Shown piece by piece: positions 34,722-45,105 of a stretch of DNA of 64,000 nucleotides. The first letter of the stretch is position 1, and every line of letters starts with the position of its first letter. Both the position numbers and the translations under genes were made by a program. Below the pieces are notes generated by a model. That model was given only the letters and a program-made list of their open reading frames with translations. It did no database searches and had not been told where the DNA came from. Location of the stretch: NCBI GenBank assembly GCA_038025085.1, contig CM076153.1, positions 18,699,001-18,763,000 of the forward strand. The letters are read 5' to 3'. The DNA is from Tetragonia tetragonoides (lineage: Eukaryota; Streptophyta; Magnoliopsida; Caryophyllales; Aizoaceae).

Positions 34722-34985
34722 TCGGGAGGTGATATAATTGCATTTTGTTTTGTATTTTGTATTCCAAATGTGTGACAATCCGACAATTACGTTACGGAAT
34801 GACCATTTGGCATCAAAGCTTTTCAAAGTCGTAGTTAGCCTTAACCATCTTAACCGCTCTAGCTACCCGTAGATAATTTTCCTACACCCGTGACTCGTTC
34901 AGGCATCAGTACTCTCTCTTGATGGTTGCCCCATCATGCATTATTCATGGTCAATCCCACTATTGAAACAATTGGATGTGTTAAT
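34720..34985 (-). repeat. Dispersed repeat, copy B (inverted partner of 1795-2035)
   Basis: In reverse complement this reads from ATCCAATTG through GATGGTTAAGGCTAACTACGA to TGCAATTATATCACCT, like copy A at 1795-2035. It begins immediately right of the (TA)n array, so the array and the virus may have landed in or beside a member of this family. Confidence 0.6.
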
Positions 34986-35736
34986 TTCGTGTTAATTGCC
35001 TGTGTAATTTGACTTTTGGCCTTTTCGGTATATGAAGCACCTTCTACAGATGAGAAGTTTCCTGATTAGCCAGTCTATGATTGCCATGCTTCATGGTACC
35101 ACCTTCTTGGTGTTTCATGTGTATTTATGAATTAAAAATTTAAGTTGTGTTCATTGATCTATGATAAGTTAAAAGACTTGGGCCCATCAAAAAGAGGGTT
35201 TATAACATCAAGGAGGTTCTAACCCAAAATCAATTGGCAATGGGTAGAGTAACTACTCTAGTTAAAACACCTCAAGGCTCTTTTCACCAATATGGGACTT
35301 CCCACTTAACAATCTACACCTTATCTGTTGGGGGTGAGAATAGTCTATAGAAGTGCCTGCCGTCCTTGAGCCTTGTCACTCTCAGCAAATATGGCCTCAT
35401 TCTCGAGCCCCCTTAGCTCTTTTTACTTCTCTAACAAAAACCAAATGTCTTGTGGAACTTGGTTTCTTCGTGCAACTATCCAAATATTTCTCTTTTTCCA
35501 TGCTTTGATCAGATGCTCTTTTGCCAAAATTTGTTCGCTAGTGAAGCAAGCCAATTTAGCCAATCCAAGGTGCTGCTTGCTTCTGTCTACCAGCCAATCC
35601 TCATGAATTTTGGGAGGGATAGACAAGTTCATAGTTTTTATTGGATAAGTAATTCTGACAGTTGTGGTATATGCTATCAATATTAGTTTGAAGAATCTCA
35701 TTGATATGTTGATAATTCTGATGTACATGCCAACAG
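34986..35736. other. Spacer before the UDP-sugar pyrophosphorylase fragment
   Basis: No recognised gene. Overlapping plus- and minus-strand frames occur at 35373-35606 and 35935-35423. The minus-strand one overlaps a real exon on the other strand, so it is mostly a shadow. Earlier exons of the pyrophosphorylase are not evident here. Confidence 0.45.
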
Positions 35737-36460
35737 GTGAATACCTGACTTTTGGCGATGATAACTTCATCAAATGTGAAGAGACACATGAAGGAAGCGA
35801 AAACGCTGCATTTGTTCTTGTTGTCGGTGGACTTGGAGAGCTTCTGTGGTACAATGGAATCAAGGTGATGAATCTGCCAGCATATTTGATAACCTTATAC
35901 GAACTTAGTAAGTCTTTGAGTGCCATCCCAAGCAAAACTAGTGGAACTGAGATTCTCTAGGTAGGCACCGATATTGCCTCCTTTTGCCGTTTGCTGTGGC
36001 AGAAGCCTGCTTGTCCTGTCACTCTGGAAGGCTGCTTCGGTTACCTTTCCCTATATATAAAAAGTCAGTTCTTTGAAATAAATGGATGTCATTTTTCCGC
36101 CCGGTCCCCTAGCCTCGCTAATTCTTTTTTTCTATTTTGAATCAAAGTCAAGTCGAGTGGATGAACTGGTCATCCACAGGTACCCCCAAAGTTTTATTTT
36201 AATCAAAGCCCATTCAAGTAGATTAGCTAATGCAATCATTTTTTTACTAAAGCATAAATTTATTTTCTGCATTGATTTATGTATTATTTTGGGCATGGGG
36301 ATGACTGAAAGCAGCTACATTATCTTGATGATCTCTGTGACGATCTTGCAGGTTGCTCCCCCATCAGAAACTTGCACAGGAACGGGTTTCTTACAACTGT
36401 ACATAGAGTATATTCTTGCTCTTCAAGATAATCAAGAAGCTAGCTGCAGGATGGCTGAAG
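35737..36460 (+). pseudogene. UDP-sugar pyrophosphorylase fragment, two exons
   Basis: Exon A (35737-35874) reads [20 protein letters not shown] then [20 protein letters not shown]. Exon B (36352-36460) reads VAPPSETCTGTGFLQLYIEY and ILALQDNQEASCRMAE. The two exons join in frame at GIK|VA with GT-AG borders. This is the nucleotide-binding part of plant UDP-sugar pyrophosphorylase, which makes UDP-sugars from sugar 1-phosphates and UTP. The family motif GGLGERLGYNGIK is changed (R to L and G to W), the PRETTTGTC motif is altered, and three residues (DNQ) are inserted in exon B. No upstream or downstream exons are visible, and a CACTA element starts 84 bp after exon B. It is a partial, probably non-functional copy. 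Confidence 0.82.
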
Positions 36461-36550
36461 GTTAGTGCTGCTGAATACTGTCGATAACATTTGCTATAAT
36501 TTATTTTACTGTGATATTCAGTATCTCCTGAAAGAGAGGAATTACACTAC

Positions 36551-36765
36551 AACAGAAAAGGCCTAGGACAGCGGACTTACGACAGCGGCTCCGTGTTAGC
36601 CGCTGTTGTAAGTGTGAAATTGATTATAAAAAATGAAGAAATAAAATAAAAATAACGTTTTAGCAGCGGCCGATTGACAGTCGCTGTTGTATGGGCTAAA
36701 AGACAGTGGCTGATAATTGACCGCCGTTGTAAGCTGCATTTAACAGCGGCCCTAAGTGGCGCGCT
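36551..36765. repeat. Left subterminal repeat region of the CACTA element
   Basis: Short motifs such as GACAGCGGCT, AGCCGCTGTTGT and GACAGTCGCTGTTGT recur in direct and inverted orientation within about 200 bp. In En/Spm elements such motifs bind the TNPA-type protein. The function here is inferred from family knowledge. Confidence 0.8.
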
Positions 36766-37279
36766 GTGTTAGGGTATTAAAAAAAAAAGAAAAAAAAAGA
36801 AAGCAAGACTTTATTTTCTTCAGACTGAAAGAAGACTCGAGAAAAAGAGGAAGAAGTTTCACCATCGTTCTCGCACTCCATTCTCGCTCTCTGTCACTCT
36901 CACCACCGATCGCTGGCCTCCCCATCCACCGATCGCCGGCCTCCCCATCCACCGATCACCGGCGTCCCCGTCCCCTATTTCCACACCTCGCCGTCTTTAC
37001 CTTTCAAGAGCTGCCTCCGCCCCTCTCTGACTACCGGCGCCGTCTCCACCGATCGCCGGCCATCTACGCTCTCATCTCTATTTGCCATCTCTGAGGATTG
37101 ATTCTGGTATTGATAACTATAGCTTGATTAATTTCAAATCCTAGGGTTTTGTATAGTTATTTTAGGGTTTTTAGGAATTGGGGATTAAAGAAATGGGGGA
37201 TAATCGATAAAATAGTATTTTATATTAGGTTTTGAGGTTAATTTATTAGAAGTTTCATGTTCTTGTGTGAAATTGGTGG

Positions 37280-37330
<51 letters not shown>

Positions 37331-37331
37331 T

Positions 37332-37362
<31 letters not shown>

Positions 37363-38011
37363 TTTTTTTTTATGATTTTCATTATAAAATTGTGTGGATG
37401 AAATAGATAAATTGTGGCTTTGTGTTGAAGTAGCTAGCTAGGGTTTCTTCTTCTGAATCAATTTTTCTGATCTTATTCCCATGTGTTTTTGTAATATTTT
37501 ATTTGCTGTAGATAAACACTTGCTAGTCGATTGCTGTAGATATTATGTCAGTCCTATGAATCAAAAATTACTCCTGGAATTGCAAAATAACTCCCCTCTT
37601 TCTAAGCCCACAAATGATGTCAGTTCTAAGTAGTGTTCAAAATAACTGTATTGGTAGATGTATGCTGATGATTAGAGTGATAGCAGTGAAACCAAAACAG
37701 ATTTCAGTTCTGTACTTGTATTTTAGTGGGGCCCCAAAGGTGTAATATGTACCTCAAATTCAAAACCTTAAGAAGAAAAAGATAGTGTGATGTTCATTTG
37801 ACCAGTGCTAAAGAATGAAGTGTTCCTGTTTAGCCAAAAAAAAAAAAAAGTGTCATTGATCTAGGATTATTGTGTTTGCTTGATTTTCGTTGCTTTGATT
37901 TAGGATTGTGATGAATTGATGTTAGTTTGCTGTATTTTCTTAATTTGAGTAAGTGTTTTTTGTGGTTCTGTGATTTGTTGATCTTGGTTTGTTGAATTGT
38001 GCTTGATCTTA
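36766..38011. other. Non-coding 5' part of the CACTA element
   Basis: Between the left subterminal repeats and the Tourist MITE lie a GA-rich to CT-rich stretch (36780-37090) with a spurious Pro/Ser/Arg-rich frame, a trinucleotide repeat, and AT-rich DNA. In CACTA elements this position normally holds the promoter and leader of the transposase gene, which is consistent but unproved. Confidence 0.5.
37281..37362. repeat. (ATT)n / (ATTT)n microsatellite
   Basis: About 16 ATT units are followed by several ATTT units and a T run, within the 5' non-coding part of the CACTA element. Confidence 0.95.
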
Positions 38012-38307
38012 GGGCTCGTTTACTAACTTGCAATCAAATGTAATGCAATGCAATCATTTTATAGAGTAAATGTGGGGTGAAAAGTGAAGGAGTGAGAGGA
38101 GTGGGATAAGAAAAGTGGAGTTGATTGCATTATTCAATGTAATTACAATTGCTCAACTTTTCACATGTTATGATGATTATTTTGAATGGTGTAATCAATC
38201 TCACTTTTTCCATCTTCTTCCTCCCCCTTCTTCTTTTTCTATCTGACATCTACCATATAAAATTATTGCATTGCATTTTATTAGATTGCCAGCAAGTAAA
38301 CACCACC
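38012..38307. mobile_element. Tourist-like MITE nested in the CACTA element
   Basis: 296 bp flanked by TTA (38009-38011 and 38308-38310). The ends pair as inverted repeats: GGGCTCGTTTACTAACTTGC at the left and, in reverse complement, GGTGGTGTTTACTTGCTGGC at the right, continuing into AATGCAATGCAAT on both sides. It is non-coding. The 3-bp TTA duplication is typical of PIF/Harbinger elements. Confidence 0.82.
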
Positions 38308-38946
38308 TTAGCTGCTCTCTTGTGTGGGATTTTGTTTTTTCTTTTGTGGAGTTGTGGCAATTTGATCAATTGGGTTGGTAGTTGTCTACTGAGAGGACTT
38401 TGGATTGTGAGTTTATGAACTTTGGCCCATTACATCTATTTTAAATTTTTACTTGTTTAAATTTTGATAATTTGTTTTATTCATTTGGCAAGGTGAAAGC
38501 TTTCTTATTGGTGATTGTTGGTGCTGTTTATTTTGGGCATTCTAGAGGAGAAAACTCACTCACTCGCCCCGTCCCACTCACTGAGGTACTTCTTTCTCTC
38601 CCTCTCCCTCCTTCGATTTAGGGTTATAAAATTGTTTATCATTTTGGTGAATTAGCTAGCTATTTTGGATTTGTGTTAAACACATGATGCTCCCATTCAT
38701 GCTCTCTCATGCCCCATTTTTATTGAGCATAACAACACTTGTATGTATCATTTGCAGACCATGGTGATGTTGATGATTGATTTAATATATTAGGATGTGA
38801 TAAAATATTTTTTATTAATTCATGAATCCGTAGATATACTATGGATCGGGAGTGGATGGATGGTGAGCGTGATACAAAAGAATATCTGGATGGAGTTGAG
38901 GAATTCATTAAATTTGCAACAACACATGCTTTAGACCTTGAAAGAA

Positions 38947-39711
38947 TTTTTTTTTTTTTTTGGTAAAAGTCAAAGTGATCTATTACCAACTAGTGGAAAT
39001 CTGTAACTACAAGCTAAGGGAGGGGATAGGAAAAAAATGGCCACCTTCTAGGAAGGGTTCCACTCCTAAAATCCCCAAGCCTCATAAACCGCTCCTCTTG
39101 AGCACATTACATGAAAAAACTAGGCAACATAATTAAACCAACCAGAGTTATTTACAGGATCTCATCCATGTACTGTCTCCCCATGCTAGATAGTTTCCCT
39201 AGAACAGGGAAATTCCATCTTATTTTCATCTCCTTCATAATCTGTCTGCAGACATCATCAGGTCCCCTTTTGTGAGATTGGAAAATTCTGGAGTTCCTTT
39301 CAATCCAGACATGGTATGTTACTGCATCCATGCTTGCTGCTATAATTCTCTTCTGTACTCTTGCTAATCTTTTTCCTGTTTCTGATCCAAGCAAGGCTTC
39401 TCTGCCCATTGTCAGGCATGTTAGTACATTGCAACCAGCTCCACACTCTTCTTTTTAATTCCGAAGACCATGAGCATTCATAGAAAAGGTGTTCATGGTT
39501 TTCCTCATAATTCTGACAAAGAACGCACTGTGAATCAGTGGGGATATTATATGTCTCATTCATTCTGTCCTTGGTCAAGAGTCTCATCTTTCTAGCAAGC
39601 CAGTAAATAAAACCATGCTTTGGGATAGCACTCCTGCACCAGATAGTGCCATAGTCTCTATACTGTGTCTGCTGCCCTTTCAGCCTTGTATTGCTTGTCT
39701 GTAGTTGAAAC
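38947..39711 (-). mobile_element. LINE 3' fragment (zf-RVT domain) in the TNP2 gene
   Basis: On the minus strand it contains the RT C-terminal zinc-binding region with IPKHGFIYWLARKMRLLTKD, then CVLCQNYEENHEHLFYECSW, and ends in a poly(A) tail (T run 38947-38964). It lacks the RT palm and endonuclease, so it is strongly 5' truncated. Short similar flanks (TTGAAAGAA and TTGAAACAA) could be a diverged target duplication. The host transposase has also lost the coding sequence expected here, so a deletion accompanied or followed insertion. The right limit is approximate. Confidence 0.75.
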
Positions 39712-41417
39712 AAGCTTTTCATGGACATACAGAGGAAGGTGAGCCACCAATGGAGTTGAGTGGTGATGAGGTGTTTGAAAAGATGAAAGACTTGGTTGTT
39801 GAATTTGGCAAACCCTTTGCCGGAGACATCGCTACACGTGGCTATAAAAAATGTTCAATATTTTTTGACTTGCCTTATTGGACCTCATTGCATGTAAGGC
39901 ATTTCCTTGATGTCATGCATGTTGTAAAGAATGTTGTTGATAGTATCATTGGTACGTTACTAAATGTGCGAGGGAAGACCAAAGATGGCATAAAAGCAAG
40001 GCTAGATTTGCTTGAGATGAAAAGTAGGGAGGAATTGGCACCAGTGAAGAGAGGACGGAGAACATATCTTCCTCCGGCAGTGTACACACTTTCTAGGAAG
40101 GAGAAATCATTTTGTGTGAGATTCTTGCCGAAATTAAGGTTCCGACTGGGTATTCTTCTAATGTTAGACGACTTGTGTCAATGAAGGACGTGAAACTAAT
40201 TGGTCTAAAGTCCGATGATGGTCACATTCTTTTGCAGCAATTTTTGCTGGTGGGTCTGCGGAGTATTTTGCCTGTGAGGGTTCGGGATGCCATCACTAGA
40301 CTGTGCTTGTTTTTCAAGGCTATATGTAGCAAAGTAATTGATCCTGCCAAGTTGTTTGTGCTACAGAAACAAATTGTATTCATTTTGTGTAAGTTTGAAA
40401 TGTATTTCCCGCCTTCCTTCTTCGATATGATGGTACACTTAAACGTTCATCTGGTTAAAGAGGTAAGACTTTGTGGGCCAGCTTATTTGAGATGGATGTT
40501 TCCAGTTGAGAGGTGCATGAAGATATATAAAGGGTACGTCAAGAATCGAAGTCGGCCCGAAGGTTGCATTATTGAGAGTTACATTGCTGAAGAAGCAGTA
40601 GAGTTTTGCAGTGATTTTCTATTTAAGGGTAAATCAGTGGGGCTGCCCAAGGGTCGTCATGAGGGAAGAGAAGGAGGAGCTGGGATTATAGGGGAAATGT
40701 CCTGACCATATCTCGCGAACAATGGTACCAAGCACATCTATATGTACTGAACAACACTGATGAGGCACTACCGTATTTGAAAGCACACAAAGAATTAGTT
40801 AGGAGCTTGAATCTGCATAGGAGCGAGAAGTGGATAGCAGATGAACATAATCGTTCTTTTGTCGATTGGATAAAGGCTGAAATTCTTGAAGATCTGAGAA
40901 ATTCTCCTGATTCTGTTTCCGAAAGACTGAAATTGATAGCATGTGGTCCTTGTATGCAAGTCTTTTCTTATTCTGGCTATCTAATCAACAGGTATACATT
41001 TTACACCAAGGAACAAGATGATCGTAGCACGGTGCAAAACAGTGACTACAGTGGGGTTAGTCTTGAGGCCGAAGCTATGCATATTTGCAGTGCTAAAGAC
41101 AAGGATCCAATGAATGACAAGATGTCGTACTATGGGGTTATCACTCAAATATGAGAATTGGATTATGTGATGTTTAGAGTGCCTGTGTTCGGTTGTCAAT
41201 GGGTTGACTATAAGAATGGTGTTCGGAAAGACGAGCTACATTTCACCTCTGTAGATTCAATAGGTTGGCTCATAAGGATGAACCATTCATATTGGCGTCA
41301 CAAGTTGTGCAAGTTTTCTACGTTGCTGACCCATCAGACCACCTTGGTCTGTTGTTCTAGCAGGACACAGGACACGGAAAAATTGTTGACAAGAATGGGC
41401 AAGAAGAGATTGCCGAA

Positions 41418-43819
41418 AGGAAAAATTCCATGCTGTTATCAAACAGCGCAGGCACAAAGGAAAAATTTCATTTGTTACTGATAGTGATGGCAATAGAACA
41501 ACTGACCATGATCAGATTGTCTCACACTTTGTAAGTTACTTTACTGAGATGCTGGGAAAGCCTGCTGCTAGAAAGCACACTGAAAAGGGAGTCATAAGCA
41601 GTGGGACTGTTTTGAATGTTGAACAACAGTTGAGACTTATTGCACCTTTTACCAGGGAGGAGATCAGGAAAGCTTACTTCTCCATCCCAAATGTAAAAAG
41701 TCCGGGTCCTGATGGGTATAGTGGGGGTTTTTTCAAAGCTGCGTGGAACTTAATAGGGAATGATATAATTGATGCTGTTCTGGATTTTTTCAAGACTGGA
41801 AAGCTACTGAAGTGCATAAATTCAACAACTATTGCCTTAGTTCCAAAAATTGACAATGCAAGTAATGCTGCAGACTTCAGACCCATAGCGTGCTGCAATG
41901 TGTTATATAAGGGCATCTCAAAGCTTTTGTGCACTAGACTGAAAGAGATTTTACCTATTCTTGTGAATGAGAATCAAGGTGCCTTTGTGGCAGGGAGATC
42001 AATTGCCCACAATGTCTTGATAAGTCAAGATATTGTCAGGTTATATGGCAGGAAAAGCACCTCCCCCAGGTGCATGATGAAAATTGACCTGCGTAAAGCC
42101 TATGACACAGTCAGTTGGAGATTTATAATGGAAATCTTGGTTGAGTTTGGTTTCCCTAGTAAGTTCTGTGATTGGATTCAAGCTTGTATGATGTCAACAA
42201 GTTTCTCAATTATCATCAATGGGGAGCTTTGTGGCTACTTCAAGGGAGGGAGAGGATTGAGACAAGGGGACCCTGTCTCCCCTCTACTGTTTGTATTGGC
42301 TATGGAATACCTTACTAGGAAGATTCAGAAGGAAGCTGCTACCAAAGCTTTCCAGTTCCATTCCCAATGTAAGGCTTTGAGACTCTCTAGCTTATGCTTT
42401 GCAGATGATTTATTACTGTTTTGCAAAGGTAAATTTGAATCTGTGAATATCTTGCATGATTGCCTTGGGCATTTTGCTGAGACATCTGGTCTGTGTGTGA
42501 ACTCTTTGAAATCTTGCATCTATACTGCTGGGATTGAGAAAGAGATTGAAGAGAAGATTATTAATCTGACTTGGTTTGTGAAGGGTAGTTTCCCTATGAA
42601 ATATTTAGGGCTCCCTTTATCTCCAACTAAATGGGGAAAAACAGATTGCCAGATTTTGCTGGATAAAATTGCAGCTAGAATTAAATGCTGGTCTAGTAGG
42701 CATCTATCCTATGCAGGGAGATGCCAACTAGTTACTTCAGTGCTCTTTTCATTGCAAGTCTATTGGGCTTCCATGTTTCTGTTGCCCCAACATATTGTGA
42801 AGAGGGTGGAACAGTTATGCAGACAGTTTTTATGGGGGCAAGATGCACAGAAAACTCCTTTGGTTTCCTGGGATCAGGTTTGCAAACCAAAAGCTGCAGG
42901 GGGTTTAAACATCAAAAAAAGTTGCAAGGATTGGAATACAGCTGCCATAGGTAAGCACATCTGGGCAGTGTCATCTAAACAAGATATTCTATGGGTTCGT
43001 TGGGTGCATGCAGTTTATATGAAAAAGCAACAATTTTGGGAACACTCTGCCAAGAGCAACAACAGCTGGTATTGGCAGAAGATTAACAATATTAAATGGA
43101 AGTTCAAGGCTGGCTACACTCATGATGCAGTCTGGGGGCAACATAAATCTGGTCAGTATTCTATTAGCAGTGGGTATAAGTGGCTAAGGGGTGCCAATGC
43201 AAAGTGGCCTGTGGCAAGGGGGATTTGGTGCAGAACAACAGCTCCTAAACACGCTTTCATTCTCTGGTTGGCTACATTGGGCAGATTGCTAACTAAAGAT
43301 AGATTGGTTAGATTCCAGCTACATGGTGTGGATCCAATTTGTTGTTTATGTGTAAGTGCTGATGAGAGTAGTGCACATCTGTCCTGTATGTGCTCATACA
43401 CTCAGAAGATTATGGAATTGGCATTTGATTGGATTGGGATAAAATGCAAGCAAACAGATTTGCAGCGTGCACTGAGATGGCTAGGCAGGGCAGCATGGCC
43501 AAGAGTAAAGAAGCAGGCAGCTTGTGCAGTTCTTGCTGCAGTCATCTACAATGTGTGGCTAGAGAGGAACAGGAGGATCTACCAGCAAGTATCACTCCCC
43601 CCTTTGAAGATATTAGACATGATTAAGTTTAGTATTTGTAATAGAATTCAGCTTGTTTTTTCTGTTAGAAAATCTGTAACAGTGAGTAGGTTTATTGAAC
43701 AATTGCTAGCGTGAGCCTTATTTTAGATTTCTCAAACTGAGAAATGCTAAGAGATAGGTTGTAAGGTTGTTATGGTTGTTATGTTTGGTAATAAAAATCT
43801 ACTCAATTTGTTACCAAAA
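41418..43819 (+). mobile_element. 5'-truncated LINE with perfect 14-bp TSD, nested in TNP2
   Basis: A perfect duplication AAGAGATTGCCGAA flanks the insertion (41404-41417 and 43820-43833). The element starts within ORF2 (FHAVIKQRRHKGKISFVTD), so the endonuclease is missing. It ends with a short A-rich tail instead of a long poly(A). It interrupts the TNP2 reading frame, and joining the flanks across one TSD restores the local transposase frame. Confidence 0.93.
41420..43714 (+). CDS. LINE ORF2 (reverse transcriptase + zf-RVT), N-terminally truncated
   Basis: An open frame runs without interruption from the truncation point to TGA at 43712-43714; the first ATG of the long block is at 41549 (721 codons). 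RT motifs in order: PGPDGYSGGFFKAAW, IALVPKIDNA, DFRPIACCNVLYK, GAFVAGRSI, KIDLRKAYDTVSW, GRGLRQGDPVSPLLFVLAME and the catalytic SLCFADDLLLFC. A C-terminal zinc-binding domain follows, with APKHAFILWLATLGRLLTKD and CCLCVSADESSAHLSCMC. In LINEs this protein copies the element RNA at a nicked target. Lacking the endonuclease and promoter it cannot retrotranspose by itself. The uncorrupted frame shows a young insertion relative to the surrounding broken genes. Confidence 0.9.
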   Translation, partial: EKFHAVIKQRRHKGKISFVTDSDGNRTTDHDQIVSHFVSYFTEMLGKPAARKHTEKGVISSGTVLNVEQQLRLIAPFTREEIRKAYFSIPNVKSPGPDGYSGGFFKAAWNLIGNDIIDAVLDFFKTGKLLKCINSTTIALVPKIDNASNAADFRPIACCNVLYKGISKLLCTRLKEILPILVNENQGAFVAGRSIAHNVLISQDIVRLYGRKSTSPRCMMKIDLRKAYDTVSWRFIMEILVEFGFPSKFCDWIQACMMSTSFSIIINGELCGYFKGGRGLRQGDPVSPLLFVLAMEYLTRKIQKEAATKAFQFHSQCKALRLSSLCFADDLLLFCKGKFESVNILHDCLGHFAETSGLCVNSLKSCIYTAGIEKEIEEKIINLTWFVKGSFPMKYLGLPLSPTKWGKTDCQILLDKIAARIKCWSSRHLSYAGRCQLVTSVLFSLQVYWASMFLLPQHIVKRVEQLCRQFLWGQDAQKTPLVSWDQVCKPKAAGGLNIKKSCKDWNTAAIGKHIWAVSSKQDILWVRWVHAVYMKKQQFWEHSAKSNNSWYWQKINNIKWKFKAGYTHDAVWGQHKSGQYSISSGYKWLRGANAKWPVARGIWCRTTAPKHAFILWLATLGRLLTKDRLVRFQLHGVDPICCLCVSADESSAHLSCMCSYTQKIMELAFDWIGIKCKQTDLQRALRWLGRAAWPRVKKQAACAVLAAVIYNVWLERNRRIYQQVSLPPLKILDMIKFSICNRIQLVFSVRKSVTVSRFIEQLLA

Positions 43820-44019
43820 AAGAGATTGCCGAATATGACATTGAAGAAAATTCTTTCTCAAAAGACTTACAGGCAGTTGATGCACATGCTCTTGATGATG
43901 AGGAAGATGATAAGTTTTTCATGCGAAATGATCATAATGAGGGTATATGGATCAAACCATTAACCAAACGGAAACCTCAGCCGAAGGTTCAAGCGAAGGT
44001 TCGGGTTGCTAAGAAATAA

Positions 44020-44211
44020 ACAAGTAATAACGTGCGAAAGAGAAGGAAGCGGTAAATAGCATGTTAAAATCAATTTTTATTAATTTCAAATGCTTCTGTT
44101 TTGAAACTTGATTATTTCATTCTTTTTGCAATCATATTTCATATTCTTTTTTTTTTTAAGGAAATCATATTTCATATTCTAATTCTTTTTCTTCTATTGT
44201 TGTATAGGTAA
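44020..44211 (+). promoter_or_regulatory. Short intergenic spacer between the two CACTA genes
   Basis: Under 200 bp of T-rich DNA, with a local direct repeat of AATCATATTTCATATTCT. If the second gene has its own promoter it would be here, but the ATG at 44212 follows a possible acceptor (GTATAG), so both genes may be spliced from a longer transcript. Confidence 0.35.
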
Positions 44212-44950
44212 ATGGCATCAGGAGGGTTTGATGAATGTAACAGGGGTACTGGTGACAAAAGCAAAGTTGTTAGAGGTACCACTTACATGGGCTGTCATAA
44301 AAGCTAGAAATCAGAAAAAAAAGTTTGTTGTGCTCTTTAGTGCTAAAGGTAATGCCATTGGGAAGAATGGCATTATGATGATGAGTTACATTGGGTGTAT
44401 CACCCGCACATATGTGAAGATCTCATATGCATCTTGGGATGTTGTTCCTGATGTGACAAAGGACTTAGTTTGGGAAGATGTAAAGGTGACACAAATTTCA
44501 ATCCTCGGCATTTAAGTAACTATTCCTCCAGGCTAGTTATTATAATGTTCCATGCTAACTTAAGTGGTTGTTTTGCAGTTCTGCGTTCAAATTTGACTAT
44601 GATGTACGCAAGCATCGTCTTATGATGAAGGCTGGAGTTGCGTTTCGAAATTTCAAAGCCAAATTGAAGAAAAAGTATATGTGGGACAGCAATGGAAATC
44701 TCTTAAAGAGTCCTCCCGCGAAGTATAGTTTTATTGCTCAGGATACATGGACTGAGTTCCTTCAAATTCGGTTAAGTGACTCATTTAAGGTAGTTTCCCT
44801 TCCATCTATTTTATTGGGTGAAAATAAAAGATTCCTTTGTGTATCCATTGAGCTTGGCTGTTTGGTAATTCGTTCTTGGTTGCTAATGTTAGATAGTACT
44901 CAAAATCCATGTTTAAGCTGTCAAGTTTTTTTTTTTCTTCTGTTTTTGGT

Positions 44951-45105
44951 GCTTGCTGCAGCAGCTGCTGCTGCTGGTTGCTGCGTGCTGCGTGATGCGT
45001 GATGCAGCAGCTGCTGCTTGCTGTGTGCGGTAGCTGGTGCTGCTGCTTGCTGCGTGCGGCAGCTGATGCTGCTGCTTGCTCGTGCGGCAGCTGCTAGTTG
45101 CCTGC
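44951..45105. repeat. GCTGCTG / CTTGCTGCGTGCGGCAG repeat
   Basis: An intron of the second CACTA gene contains a dense run of GCTGCT, CTTGCTGCGTGC and GCGGCAGCTG words. A smaller related patch is at about 46720-46790. It encodes nothing convincing. Confidence 0.75.

Larger units (their letters stand above)
38841..44019 (+). pseudogene. CACTA TNP2-type transposase, broken
   Basis: The N-terminus (38841-38946, MDREWMDGERDTKEYLDGVE) is the transposase-associated domain. A LINE fragment follows. Coding resumes at about 39712, with KDLVVEFGKPF, CSIFFDLPYWTSLHVRHFLD, VMHVVKNVVDSIIGTLLNVR and then PAVYTLSRKEK: the Tnp2 domain, which cleaves element ends. Frame shifts occur near 40120 and 40660. The segment 40112-40705 carries LIGLKSDDGHILLQQFL, FPPSFFDMMVHLNVHLV and MFPVERCMKIYKGYVKNRSR, and 40777-41154 continues. 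A stop at 41152-41154 and another shift near 41270 follow before the LINE at 41418. The C-terminus reappears after the LINE as IEENSFSKDLQAVDAHALDD and ends with TAA at 44019. Roughly 350 residues between the N-terminal domain and 39712 are missing compared with the family. Confidence 0.88.

Noticed and set aside
34485..34786. Frames on both strands with long IYIYIY runs
   Set aside because: Translation of the (TA)n array.
35423..35935. 170-codon minus-strand frame
   Set aside because: Overlaps the plus-strand UDP-sugar pyrophosphorylase exon, which has clear homology and splice sites; the minus frame has none.
36756..37094. 112-codon Arg/Ser/Pro-rich frame in the CACTA 5' region
   Set aside because: GA/CT-rich leader sequence with no domain; typical spurious frame.
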